Positions 48,963 through 57,402 of a DNA stretch of 64,000 nucleotides are shown piece by piece. The stretch is taken from positions 868,001 to 932,000 of the forward strand of contig NZ_CP013355.1 of assembly GCF_001543325.1 (NCBI RefSeq), given 5' to 3'. The position numbers and the translations under genes are program-made. This stretch comes from Lutibacter profundi (lineage in GTDB: Bacteria > Bacteroidota > Bacteroidia > Flavobacteriales > Flavobacteriaceae). Position 1 is the stretch's first letter. The number at the start of each line of letters is the position of its first letter. The notes below the pieces were generated by a model, which was not told the origin of the DNA, did no database searches, and saw only the letters and a program-made list of their open reading frames with translations.

Positions 48963-49367
48963 TTATATACAAAAATACTTTTCACATATTTCTTCTAACA
49001 CTCCTTTAGTAAGAGGTTTACTTCTAAACTCTCTAATTTCTTTAATGTTTTTGGCTTTTTCTCTATCATCAGGATCTAGAGAAGTGGTTAACATTACTAT
49101 TACTACCTCCTCACGGTGTTTTATATCCAATTCATTATATTTATCAAGAAACTCCCAACCATTCATCCCCGGCATGTTGATATCAAGAAAAATTAATCGG
49201 CATAGTTTCTCTTCTTCTTTTGAATTAATGAGATTTAAAGCCTGTTTTGCGTTTTGCATAGTCACTATATTTTTAACATAGCCCGTTTGCTCTATAATCA
49301 ACTTATGAAGGTAATTAACTGGTTCTTCATCATCAATTAGTAATATACAGTTTAATGCTTGTTTCAT
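48963..49367 (-). CDS. Single-domain response regulator
   Basis: The 134-residue receiver domain has Asp12-Asp13 (LLIDDEEPVNYL), phosphoacceptor Asp62 (LIFLDINMPGMNG), Thr94 (VMLTTSLD) and Lys117 (FRSKPLTKG). There is no DNA-binding output domain, so it acts by protein contacts or as a phosphate relay. Its ATG overlaps the stop of the upstream histidine kinase by four bases (ATGA), showing translational coupling. The HDEE-type N-terminus and length resemble the receiver partners of bacteriophytochrome kinases. Confidence 0.93.
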   Translation of the reverse strand: MKQALNCILLIDDEEPVNYLHKLIIEQTGYVKNIVTMQNAKQALNLINSKEEEKLCRLIFLDINMPGMNGWEFLDKYNELDIKHREEVVIVMLTTSLDPDDREKAKNIKEIREFRSKPLTKGVLEEICEKYFCI

Positions 49368-50476
49368 AAATTATTTGAATTTAAAATTGTAAAGTAAAAT
49401 GTACTTCCCTTGTTAGGGACAGAGTCTACCCAAATTTTACCACCGTGCAATTCCACAATTTTTTGGCAGAAGGCAAGCCCTAAACCAAAACCTTTATATT
49501 CAGTTCGGGCATTTAATTGTTGGTAAATTATAAATATTTTCTTCTTATGTTCTTCAGCTAAACCAATTCCGTTGTCCTGAACAGAAAATTTCCAATAGTT
49601 ACCTTCCTTTTCTGAAGAAATTTTAATTTGAGGTGCTGTACCTTCCTTCCTAAACTTAATAGCATTACTTATTAAATTCTGAAATAATATGCTTAATTCT
49701 AATTCACAACCATATACTTGAGGCAATTTATCAATAATAAATGTAGTATTTGTTTCTGCAATAGAAAAGGCAAAATCGTACTGAATTTCAGTTACTAATT
49801 TGTTGCAATCAACCATAGAGAGTTTACGTTCCCTCCCAATACGTGCATAATCAAGTAAACCCCTAATTAAAAAACGCATACGACTAGATGCTTTTGTAAT
49901 AAATTGAAGGTACTTGTCTGCATTTTTATCTAACCGTCCTTTATACTGTTCGTTCAACAATTCAACAAATCCAGTTACTGTGTTTAATGGCTCTTGTAAA
50001 TCATGTGCAGCGATATAAGTGAATTGCTCAAGTTCCTTATTTTTATTTTTAATAGCTGTTAGTGATTGTTGAAGTTTATTGACAAGATGAACTCTTGCAG
50101 AAACATCTCGTATGGAAGCCGAAATAAATATTTTATTTTCCAATTTAATAGGATTTAAACCAATTTCTATAAAAAATTCACTACCATCCTTTCTTTTTAC
50201 CAAAAAGTCCTTGCTTTCTGACATTTCTCGTCTTACAGGCGCTCTGAGGTATTTATCAATTATAAGGCGCGTATGTACAATACGTTCTGGAATTAAATAT
50301 TCTACTTTCTTCCCAACAAGTTCTTCTCTCTCATATCCAAAGAGTTTTTCTACTTGGTGATTTATTTTAACAATAATTCCGTTCTTATCAACCAGCAGTT
50401 CTGCATTGGGTGCAAACAGAAACATCTCTTTGTATATTGTTTCAGTATCCAAAAAATTACAATTAATCTTATACAA
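49364..50476 (-). CDS. PAS-domain sensor histidine kinase
   Basis: The protein has 370 residues and no membrane segment. One PAS domain (about 14-128: AELLVDKNGIIVKINHQVEK, LFGYEREELVGKKV, FLVKRKDGSEFFIEIGLNPI) is followed by HisKA with His158 in YIAAHDLQEPLNTVTGFVEL, then HATPase with NLISNAIKF (N-box), DNGIGLAEEHKKKIF (G1) and KGFGLGLAFCQKIVELHGGK (G2). It is a cytosolic sensor; the AAHDLQEPL H-box is the phytochrome-associated type. No light-binding GAF domain is present. It pairs with the single-domain receiver. The TTTTT-rich upstream region contains repeat copy 2. Confidence 0.93.
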   Translation of the reverse strand: MYKINCNFLDTETIYKEMFLFAPNAELLVDKNGIIVKINHQVEKLFGYEREELVGKKVEYLIPERIVHTRLIIDKYLRAPVRREMSESKDFLVKRKDGSEFFIEIGLNPIKLENKIFISASIRDVSARVHLVNKLQQSLTAIKNKNKELEQFTYIAAHDLQEPLNTVTGFVELLNEQYKGRLDKNADKYLQFITKASSRMRFLIRGLLDYARIGRERKLSMVDCNKLVTEIQYDFAFSIAETNTTFIIDKLPQVYGCELELSILFQNLISNAIKFRKEGTAPQIKISSEKEGNYWKFSVQDNGIGLAEEHKKKIFIIYQQLNARTEYKGFGLGLAFCQKIVELHGGKIWVDSVPNKGSTFYFTILNSNNL

Positions 50477-50825
50477 ATTTAAAAAAAAATGATAAATATT
50501 CTTTTTTATGAAGATATTTATGATGGAAGTATTACTGATTTCTTTAGATTAAGTAATAATTTTTTAGAGGTCAATAGATAGTTTCATACAATTAATTTAA
50601 TAAATTCTATTTATGTGTGATATAGTTCTCGACTGCGCTCGAACAGACAAATTATTTTGCATTACACTTTTTATATTCAGTGTTTTACCATTTCAAATTT
50701 AGATGTAGTTATCTACTGACCTCTAAAATTTTTAATAAAAAAAATATATTAAAAGTAACCAAAAAAAATTAAATATCTGAATTTAAATGTATTACGAAGT
50801 TCGCAACCCTTTTACTTTTACGCTT
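50477..50825. other. Intergenic region holding the second MITE-like copy
   Basis: This 349-base gap between the kinase start and the YwqK-like gene end contains the element at 50565-50725. The rest is AT-rich with no ORF or clear terminator. Confidence 0.7.
50557..50733. mobile_element. MITE-like element copy 2
   Basis: The 161-bp element (50565-50725) has the same ends as copy 1, TAGAGGTCAATAGATA left (one mismatch) and the perfect complement of TAGAGGTCAGTAGATA right. It is flanked by TAATTTTT (50557-50564) and AAATTTTT (50726-50733), an 8-bp duplication with one difference. Compared with copy 1 it lacks 35 bp between two CTATTT repeats, which removes the left arm of the inner hairpin. The remaining sequence is nearly identical. 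Confidence 0.85.
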
Positions 50826-51495
50826 TCAGTTTGCTCTCTTTACCCGTTTTCCGTTTTCAAAATACTCCCATTTCCCTACTTTCTCATCATTTTCATACAC
50901 TCCACTATAAATAAGTTTTCCTTGTAAATTATAATATTTTGCAAGTCCTTGTAACTTACCTTTAACATAATTCAAATCATCTAACAAATTACCATTATCT
51001 GCAAAACGTTTTGTATTTCCGTGTAACTTTCCATTTCTATAGTTTAAAATTTCAGTAATTTTACCAGAACTGTAGTATGTTTTAACTTCTCCATCCAATA
51101 AGCCATTTATATAACTTTCTTCGGATAATATTGTTTTCCCATCAGAATTATAATATATCCACTTACCAATTCTTTTTTTACCTACCATTGCTCCTTTACT
51201 TTCCAAAATTCCTTCTACGGTATAAAATTTAACTTTTGCTAAACTGTCTTCTTCTCTAAAGGTTTTAAGGAAATTTAGAACTTTTAGCACTATAATATCT
51301 AAAAACACCTACTTCCTTTCCATTTTTAAACTGACCAACATAGCGCACATTTCCATTGTTGTACTTTTTTTTCCATATGCCAATTCTTTCCCCTTTAGAA
51401 TTGAATTGATTAATTTTAGCTTGAGCCTGTATATTATGTAGGCTCATTGTTAAAATTGTAACGGTATAGATTAATATGTTAGTTATTTTTCTCAT
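50826..51495 (-). pseudogene. Frameshifted YwqK/MORN-repeat secreted protein
   Basis: Two overlapping reading frames form one protein. The first (51495-51265) encodes a signal peptide (MRKITNILIYTVTILTMSLH) and GERIGIWKKKYNNGNVRYVG, ending VFRYYSAKSSKFP-stop. The second resumes KTFREEDSLAKVKFYTVEGI and continues with repeated GKKRIGKWIYY, GLLDGEVKTYY, GKLHGNTKRF, GKLQGLAKYY, VGKWEYFENG units to 50826. A single-base shift near 51263-51270 (CCTTAAAACC) joins them; the stop TAA is created there. Whole-protein length would be about 222 residues. The family is the YwqK-like antitoxin/MORN variant group. It could be a mutation, a sequencing error, or +1 frameshifting at CCT-TAA. It is the last gene of the DUF1028-haem operon. 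Confidence 0.75.
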
Positions 51496-51502
51496 TTATC
51501 AA

Positions 51503-51940
51503 TTAATACTTCTCAATTGTATTAATCCAATCAAGAAATAATTTGTTTTGTGACTCATTCAATGCAGCATTTTCATGAATTAATAAATAACTAGTTAACG
51601 GCATTTCACGGTTTTTTATTACTTCTTTTAACTCTTTTACAATGTGATTTTTTTGGTCTTTATTATATGTTGTCCACTCAGAAAAGTTTAAGTGTTCTTT
51701 GGCTTCGTTAATATGCTGAGCCAAATACCATGAAAATGGTGCAATTTTATTGTACCAAGGGTAAACCGTTGAATTTGAATGACAATCTGCGCACGAAGTT
51801 TTAATTAGCTGCTGTACTTCATCTGGAATTTGGAGTTCTGTAGTAATATCATTTGTATAATCTTTTGAATTATTTTTTTGAGGTTTAATAAATTGAATTA
51901 AAACCAATACAGCTATAATTCCTAAAAGTATTTTTTTCAT
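51503..51940 (-). CDS. Haem-binding domain protein (CxxCH, Haem_bd type)
   Basis: The 145 residues start with a membrane anchor or signal segment (MKKILLGIIAVLVLIQFIKP) and then carry one c-type haem motif, Cys50-Ala-Asp-Cys53-His54 (TSCADCHSNSTVYPWY). Helices follow with FSWYLAQHINEAKEHLNFSE, and a Met-containing EMPLTSYLLIHENA near the C-terminus could supply the sixth ligand. It matches the Haem_bd family, periplasmic and of unclear role. It is 2 bases after the DUF1028 gene and 7 before the YwqK-like gene, so the three form an operon. Confidence 0.88.
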   Translation of the reverse strand: MKKILLGIIAVLVLIQFIKPQKNNSKDYTNDITTELQIPDEVQQLIKTSCADCHSNSTVYPWYNKIAPFSWYLAQHINEAKEHLNFSEWTTYNKDQKNHIVKELKEVIKNREMPLTSYLLIHENAALNESQNKLFLDWINTIEKY

Positions 51941-51942
51941 TT

Positions 51943-52929
51943 TTATAAATTTAATATTTCTTTTAATTGCTTTTCTGAAACTTTCAACAATTTTGCCTTT
52001 AACAATCTAGGTATTAATTCTCTCCACTTATTATTTTGCTCAAAAATTAATTTAAAAATTTGTGTTGCTTCAGTTAACTCTCCATTATTAGCTAAGGTAA
52101 CTGCATACCAATATTTCATTTCCAAATTATTAGGATTTAGTTGTTGAGCTTTCATATAATATTCTTTTGCTAGCTTATTATTACCTGTCTCAACGGCTAA
52201 ATCTCCTTTATTCATATACTCGTACGCTGTATGAATTGTTAACAATCGTCTCATTTCTTTTAACGGATTTTCATTATCTTCAACACGTAAATCTACAACT
52301 TTATCTTCCCAACTATTTCCTGTGCTTTTTGCTTTTACAACTAAAATTGCAGCTGATTGTTTTCCTCTAATATCTCCACCTTCTTTTTGGGCTGCTTCTA
52401 AAGCTATCAATAAGCGTTCTGCCAAAGCACCTTTTGAATTTTTAAAAGCTTTTGCCATTGCTGGCCAAACCGTACTTTTTTCCATTAAATTCGCCTGAAC
52501 TGAAAAATTATCACCAACAATATGCCCTGCCATTTCTATACAGTTTTTTCCTGTATAGGCAGCTACATTCCCTTGCACATCTAAAATTGCTAATTGCCTA
52601 ACTTCTCTTCCCTCATCCAATTCTAACAATGATTCTACAGCCATTTTAGGGGTTAAACCGTTTTTCAACAAACTCAACCCTCTAGGGCCAAACGATGGAT
52701 TTATAAACGATTGTGTTGCCACTACTCCTACTCCTGCTTCTCCCCAAGCAACTAAACTACCTACTGAAAACCAGTGCGATTGTACAGCAACTCCCATTTC
52801 ACCTGTAACTGTATCTCGTGCTACAATAGAATAAGTATGTGCAAACGGTTCTTTTTTTGAATAAAATTGTTGAGAGTTCCCTTCAAAATTCATCATAAAT
52901 ATTAAAATTATTATACTAAATGACTTCAT
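51943..52929 (-). CDS. Secreted DUF1028 (Ntn-hydrolase-like) protein with TPR region
   Basis: The protein has 328 residues with a signal peptide (MKSFSIIILIFMMNFEGNSQ). The DUF1028 domain spans about 28-215: TYSIVARDTVTGEMGVAVQS, HWFSVGSLVAWGEAGVGVVA, TQSFINPSFGPRGLSLLKNG and GGDIRGKQSAAILVV. The C-terminal 100 residues look like TPRs (YEYMNKGDLAVETGNNKLAK, AQQLNPNNLEMKYWYAVTLA). DUF1028 proteins resemble Ntn hydrolases, with unproven activity. It is the first gene of a three-gene operon with the haem protein and the YwqK-like gene. Confidence 0.88.
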   Translation of the reverse strand: MKSFSIIILIFMMNFEGNSQQFYSKKEPFAHTYSIVARDTVTGEMGVAVQSHWFSVGSLVAWGEAGVGVVATQSFINPSFGPRGLSLLKNGLTPKMAVESLLELDEGREVRQLAILDVQGNVAAYTGKNCIEMAGHIVGDNFSVQANLMEKSTVWPAMAKAFKNSKGALAERLLIALEAAQKEGGDIRGKQSAAILVVKAKSTGNSWEDKVVDLRVEDNENPLKEMRRLLTIHTAYEYMNKGDLAVETGNNKLAKEYYMKAQQLNPNNLEMKYWYAVTLANNGELTEATQIFKLIFEQNNKWRELIPRLLKAKLLKVSEKQLKEILNL

Positions 52930-52988
52930 AATTTGTTATTTTTAGGGTTTAAAGATACTATTCTTTTATATAATTAAAGACATATTTT

Positions 52989-53117
52989 ATGGTGGCTATT
53001 TCAAATTTTTGGTTTTATACAATTGCAATTGTAGTGATACTACATATAGTAATTGGTTTTATATATCTAGTGTACAAATTATCTCCTAAAAAAAAGGATA
53101 AATCTAAAAATAAATAA
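52989..53117 (+). CDS. 42-residue single-helix membrane protein
   Basis: The ORF reads MVAISNFWFYTIAIVVILHI, then VIGFIYLVYKLSPKKKDKSK and NK. One membrane helix (about residues 8-29) is followed by a strongly basic tail, giving an N-out/C-in orientation by the positive-inside rule. It is divergent from the DUF1028 operon and 137 bases before purB. A helix plus LSPKKKDK end is a plausible conserved small protein, but I recognise no family. Too short to be found by standard cut-offs. Confidence 0.6.
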   Translation: MVAISNFWFYTIAIVVILHIVIGFIYLVYKLSPKKKDKSKNK

Positions 53118-53254
53118 TCTTATAGTTCCGTTTTATAGCTCCATGATGTTCACATAATGAAAAGGCAAATTTTAAGTTGAATAAAGAGTTTATAAAACAA
53201 TTCATTTTTATCTTAATTTCATTAATTTTACATTTTTCAACACAAACTAAAAAA

Positions 53255-54598
53255 ATGATTTTAACCAATTTAAATGCCATATCGCCAATTGATGGTAGAT
53301 ACAGAAATAAAGTAGAAAGTTTAGCGCAATTTTTTTCAGAAGAAGCACTTATCAAGTATCGAGTAAAAGTAGAAATTGAATATTTTATTGCTTTATGTAA
53401 AATTCCATTACCTCAATTAATCAAATTTAATACTTCTGAGTTTGACAAGCTAAGGGCTATTTACTTAAAATTCTCTTCTGAAGATGCACAAAAAATAAAA
53501 GATATTGAGAAAATAACCAACCATGATGTTAAAGCTGTTGAGTATTTTATCAAAGAAAAATTTGATGCGTTAAATTTTCAGAAATACAAAGAATTTATTC
53601 ATTTTGGCTTAACTTCACAAGACATAAATAATACCGCAACACCGCTTTCAATAAAAGATGCTTTTAATGGTGTTTATTACCCTCAATTAGCTACTCTTAT
53701 AGAAAAATTAAAAGAATTAGCAACTGCTTGGAAAAATATACCAATGCTTGCCAGAACTCATGGACAACCTGCATCACCTACAAGGTTAGGAAAGGAAATT
53801 TATGTTTTTGTAGAAAGAATTGAACAACAAGTAAAACAGCTACAAAACATTCCTTATGCAGCGAAATTTGGTGGAGCAACAGGAAATTTTAATGCTCATA
53901 AAGTTGCTTATCCAACTATTGATTGGAAACAATTTGGAACTAGCTTTGTTGAAAAAGTGTTAGAGTTACATCATTCATTTCCAACTACTCAAATTGAACA
54001 TTACGATCATTTAGCTGGTATTTTTGACGCTCTAAAACGTATAAACACCATATTAATTGATTTTAATAGAGATATTTGGACCTATGTTTCTATGGAGTAT
54101 TTTAAACAAAAAATTAAAAAAGGTGAAGTGGGTTCTTCTGCAATGCCTCACAAAGTAAATCCAATAGATTTTGAAAATTCAGAAGGAAACTTAGGAATTG
54201 CAAATGCCCTTTTTGAGCATTTATCTGCAAAACTTCCTATTTCGCGTTTGCAACGTGATTTAACAGACTCTACAGTTTTAAGAAATATTGGCGTACCCAT
54301 TGCTCACACAATTATTGCATTTAATTCTACGTTAAAAGGATTGAATAAATTATTAATTAATGAAGAAAAATTTGCCGAAGATCTTGAAAATCATTGGGCT
54401 GTAGTAGCTGAAGCTATTCAAACTATATTGCGTAGAGAAGCATATCCAAATCCTTATGAGGCTCTTAAAGGTTTAACAAGAACCAATGAAAAAATTACAC
54501 AAAAATCTATGTCCGATTTTATTGAAACCTTAGAAGTTTCTGAGATTATTAAAAAAGAATTAAAAGCTATAACACCAAGTAATTATACAGGAATTTAA
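53255..54598 (+). CDS. purB: Adenylosuccinate lyase
   Basis: Starting at the ATG at 53255 the protein is 447 residues, MILTNLNAISPIDGRYRNKV. The reading frame is open upstream to 53177, but the extension is hydrophobic and not part of the family. Motifs: TNHDVKAVEYFIKEKF, FGLTSQDINNTATPL, ARTHGQPASPTRLGKEI (general acid/base His) and the signature GSSAMPHKVNPIDFEN with the catalytic Ser. PurB acts twice in purine synthesis (SAICAR and adenylosuccinate cleavage). Its TAA directly precedes the lipoprotein ATG. Confidence 0.96.
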   Translation: MILTNLNAISPIDGRYRNKVESLAQFFSEEALIKYRVKVEIEYFIALCKIPLPQLIKFNTSEFDKLRAIYLKFSSEDAQKIKDIEKITNHDVKAVEYFIKEKFDALNFQKYKEFIHFGLTSQDINNTATPLSIKDAFNGVYYPQLATLIEKLKELATAWKNIPMLARTHGQPASPTRLGKEIYVFVERIEQQVKQLQNIPYAAKFGGATGNFNAHKVAYPTIDWKQFGTSFVEKVLELHHSFPTTQIEHYDHLAGIFDALKRINTILIDFNRDIWTYVSMEYFKQKIKKGEVGSSAMPHKVNPIDFENSEGNLGIANALFEHLSAKLPISRLQRDLTDSTVLRNIGVPIAHTIIAFNSTLKGLNKLLINEEKFAEDLENHWAVVAEAIQTILRREAYPNPYEALKGLTRTNEKITQKSMSDFIETLEVSEIIKKELKAITPSNYTGI

Positions 54599-54964
54599 AT
54601 GAAAAAATTTATACTTATTTTCGCTATATTAATATCCATAATATCGTGTAAAAACGATGAATTAAATCCCGACCGTTTTAAAACTGGAACTTTTGAAATC
54701 CCTGAAGGTAAGGGCTATAAAAAAACAATTATCATTAGACAAGATTCTCTTCAAATTGAAAAATACGAAGACAGAATTGACTCACTTTCAATTGTTTGGA
54801 AAAATAATTTTAATTACACACTTCAAATATTACATCCAAAAAATGCCATTGATGAAGAACCTATTCATGTTAAAATTACAAGCCTTAAAAACAATTCTTA
54901 TGAGTTTGAAGCAGTAATTGGACATTCTAATTTTATACAAAAAGGAACAATTTTTAAAAAATAA
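54599..54964 (+). CDS. Small lipoprotein of unknown function
   Basis: The 121 residues begin with a lipoprotein signal (MKKFILIFAILISIISCKND), Cys17 being the acylated residue. The mature part has alternating beta-like segments (KTGTFEIPEGKGYKKTIIIR, SLQIEKYEDRIDSLSIVWKN, HVKITSLKNNSYEFEAVIGH), suggesting a small beta-barrel or lipocalin-like fold. No family is recognised with certainty. It starts directly at the purB stop and precedes terC by 8 bases, making a purB-lipoprotein-terC run. Confidence 0.75.
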   Translation: MKKFILIFAILISIISCKNDELNPDRFKTGTFEIPEGKGYKKTIIIRQDSLQIEKYEDRIDSLSIVWKNNFNYTLQILHPKNAIDEEPIHVKITSLKNNSYEFEAVIGHSNFIQKGTIFKK

Positions 54965-54972
54965 ATTGATCT

Positions 54973-55740
54973 ATGGAAATATTCTTGCTAGTAGATACTT
55001 GGGTAGCATTATTAACACTTACTTTTTTAGAAATTATATTGGGTATTGATAATATTATTTTTATATCTATAACTGCTGGAAAACTACCTTCTAACCAAAT
55101 TAAAAAAGCTACAAGAATTGGTTTGTTACTAGCGCTTGTATTTAGAATTATACTCTTATTTGGCGTTTCCTATTTAATTTCAATGAAAGAACCTTTCTTT
55201 TCTATTGATTTATCTTGGCTAAAGATTGGTATAACTGGTCAAAGCGTTATTTTAATACTTGGCGGACTCTTTTTATTATATAAAAGCACCAGTGAAATTA
55301 GAGACAAAGTTGAAGGTATTGAATACTCTAAAAATAGCATAACAAAAAAGAAGCCTTCAACTTTAAAAATGGTGATTATTCAAATTGTAATGGTTGATAT
55401 TGTTTTTTCATTTGATTCAGTTTTAACGGCAGTTGGTATGACAAATGGTATTCCAGGAGCTTTAATAATAATGATAACTGCTGTAATAATTTCAATGATT
55501 ATTATGATGATTTTTGTTGTACCAGTTAGTACGTTTGTGAATGAACATCCTACCATTCAAATGTTAGCATTATCTTTTTTAATTTTAATTGGTTTTATGT
55601 TAATTACTGAAGGTGCTCATTTATCTAATGCTGAAATATTCCATCAACACGTTGGCGCTATACCAAAAGGGTATCTATATTTTGCTATCGCTTTTTCATT
55701 AGGTGTGGAAGCGTTAAACATGAAAGTTAGAAAGAAATAA
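54973..55740 (+). CDS. TerC family integral membrane protein
   Basis: This 255-residue protein has about seven membrane helices. Family motifs are LTLTFLEIILGIDNIIFISI (with conserved Glu and Asp in the membrane), IGITGQSVILILGGLFLLYK, VMVDIVFSFDSVLTAVGMTN (second acidic pair) and FLILIGFMLITEGAH. TerC proteins of this short type include manganese exporters and metal-insertion helpers for exported proteins; the tellurite link comes from other members. Specificity cannot be read here. It ends the purB run. Confidence 0.92.
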   Translation: MEIFLLVDTWVALLTLTFLEIILGIDNIIFISITAGKLPSNQIKKATRIGLLLALVFRIILLFGVSYLISMKEPFFSIDLSWLKIGITGQSVILILGGLFLLYKSTSEIRDKVEGIEYSKNSITKKKPSTLKMVIIQIVMVDIVFSFDSVLTAVGMTNGIPGALIIMITAVIISMIIMMIFVVPVSTFVNEHPTIQMLALSFLILIGFMLITEGAHLSNAEIFHQHVGAIPKGYLYFAIAFSLGVEALNMKVRKK

Positions 55741-56004
55741 ATAATCTCAATCTAGTAACTATTTCAACTATCTATTTCTAAATATTTTACGTGTATAAAG
55801 CGGGTAAATCCATTTGTATTAATGTAATTGTTATTTTTAGATACATTAATACTATTAAATATTTTTTTTTTTGTAATTTTAATAGCCATATTAAAATAAG
55901 TTCTTTTTAAAGCACAGAACTTTTATTTATTTTTTTTGAATTTTGTGTTATAAATGTTACATAAGTGTGTGCCATTTATTACTCATTTAGAATACAACCT
56001 CAGT

Positions 56005-56012
56005 TACATTTG
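56005..56012 (+). promoter_or_regulatory. Candidate -7 element (TACATTTG) of the efflux operon
   Basis: TACATTTG fits TAnnTTTG and lies 22 bases before the ATG at 56035. It makes the earlier in-frame ATG at 55954 unlikely. The -33 element was not identified. Confidence 0.5.
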
Positions 56013-56034
56013 CCACAAACTAAAAACAAAAACT

Positions 56035-57345
56035 ATGCAAAGTAAGTATATACTATTTATTATAATTTTTATCTATAACATTCTTAATGTCAGAGCTCAA
56101 CAAGAAAAATTAATTTCATTTGATGAGGTATTAAATAAGGTTAAAGAAAATAATTACACCATCAAAATTTCTAATCAAAATTTTGAAGTTGCAAAAGCTG
56201 ATTTTAATCAAACTAATTCCGTTTTATTACCAAATATTGCTATTTCTCATACTGGAATTTCAACTACAAACCCTTTAATGGCCTTTGGTTCAAAGCTAAA
56301 TCAAGAAATTTTAACACAAGCCGATTTTAATCCAGCACTCCTAAATAACCCCGATAAGGTTAATAACTTTGCTACCAAAATTGAAATACAACAGCCTCTT
56401 TTTAATGCTGATGGTTTGTTTATGCGAAAAGCAGCTAGATCAAAAATGAACGCGGTGGAGTTACAAATGTCAAGAACCAAAGACTATATAAAATTAGAGG
56501 TTATTAAAGCATATATGCAATTACAAATTGCATATAAAGCTGTTGAAGTACTTGAAAAAGCAACAGAAGCCGCCCTAGAAAATAAAAAAATTGCAGAAAA
56601 CAACTTTAAACAAGGTTATTTACAAAAAGCCGATGTACTTTCAGTTGAAGTTCATGTTACCGAAGTTCAAAATCAACTACATAACACCAAAAGTAATTTA
56701 AAAAATGCTTCCGATTATTTAAATTTTTTAATGGGCGCTACTACAAATGAAACATTAAAACCCTTAACACCACTAGTTCCACATCTAGATTTAGACATCT
56801 ACAATAAACAATTATCAACAACTAGAGCTGATATTGAAGCTATGGAAAAGAGTACTGAAGCTTATAACAACATGTACAAAGCTGCTAAAATGAGTTATTT
56901 ACCAAAGTTGAATGCTTTTGGAAGTTATGAAATGTATGACACTAAATTATTTGGAACCAATGCCAAAGGTTATACCGTTGGTGCTCAATTATCTTGGAAT
57001 GTTTTTGAAGGGTATAAACGTATTGGTAAAACTCAAAAAAGTAAAGCTGAACTTGAAAAATCAGAAATTAGTTTAAACCAATATAAAAATAAAAGTTTGC
57101 TAGAATTTAACAAAGCAAAACGACAACTTAAAGATGCAGAAAACAAATTAAACCTAACCAATCTTGCTGTAGAGCAATCTAATGAAGCTCTTAGAATTAG
57201 AACAAATAGATTTAAACAAGGATTAGAAAAAACTTCAGATTTATTAAATTCTGAAACTCAATACCTACAAAAACAGTTAGAATATCTACAAACTGTTTTT
57301 AATTACAATTATACAAAAGCTTATGTAGAGTTTTTAATAAAATAA
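56035..57345 (+). CDS. TolC-family outer-membrane efflux protein
   Basis: From the ATG at 56035 the protein has 436 residues with a signal peptide (MQSKYILFIIIFIYNILNVR, cleaved near AQQ). Two OEP repeats are visible: a first coiled-coil half (NYTIKISNQNFEVAKADFNQ to MSRTKDYIKLEVIKAYMQLQ) and a second (DIEAMEKSTEAYNNMYKAAK to LEYLQTVFNYNYTKAYVEFL). The beta-strand segments carry PNIAISHTGI and YTVGAQLSWNVFEGYK. It is the outer channel of the tripartite pump encoded by the next two genes. Confidence 0.92.
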   Translation: MQSKYILFIIIFIYNILNVRAQQEKLISFDEVLNKVKENNYTIKISNQNFEVAKADFNQTNSVLLPNIAISHTGISTTNPLMAFGSKLNQEILTQADFNPALLNNPDKVNNFATKIEIQQPLFNADGLFMRKAARSKMNAVELQMSRTKDYIKLEVIKAYMQLQIAYKAVEVLEKATEAALENKKIAENNFKQGYLQKADVLSVEVHVTEVQNQLHNTKSNLKNASDYLNFLMGATTNETLKPLTPLVPHLDLDIYNKQLSTTRADIEAMEKSTEAYNNMYKAAKMSYLPKLNAFGSYEMYDTKLFGTNAKGYTVGAQLSWNVFEGYKRIGKTQKSKAELEKSEISLNQYKNKSLLEFNKAKRQLKDAENKLNLTNLAVEQSNEALRIRTNRFKQGLEKTSDLLNSETQYLQKQLEYLQTVFNYNYTKAYVEFLIK

Positions 57346-57402
57346 TGCTATTTGATAAACACTAAGTAATAAAATAAACTTGACCATTAAATTTCTAAAA
57401 AA

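Noticed and set aside
53177-53254. Extended N-terminus of purB
   Set aside because: The extra residues are hydrophobic and not part of the family; the conserved start is the ATG at 53255.
53104-53355. Antisense ORF overlapping the start of purB
   Set aside because: Opposite a certain gene and without family resemblance.
55954-56034. Upstream ATG of the TolC gene (27 extra codons)
   Set aside because: It precedes the candidate -7 element at 56005 and would bury the signal peptide.
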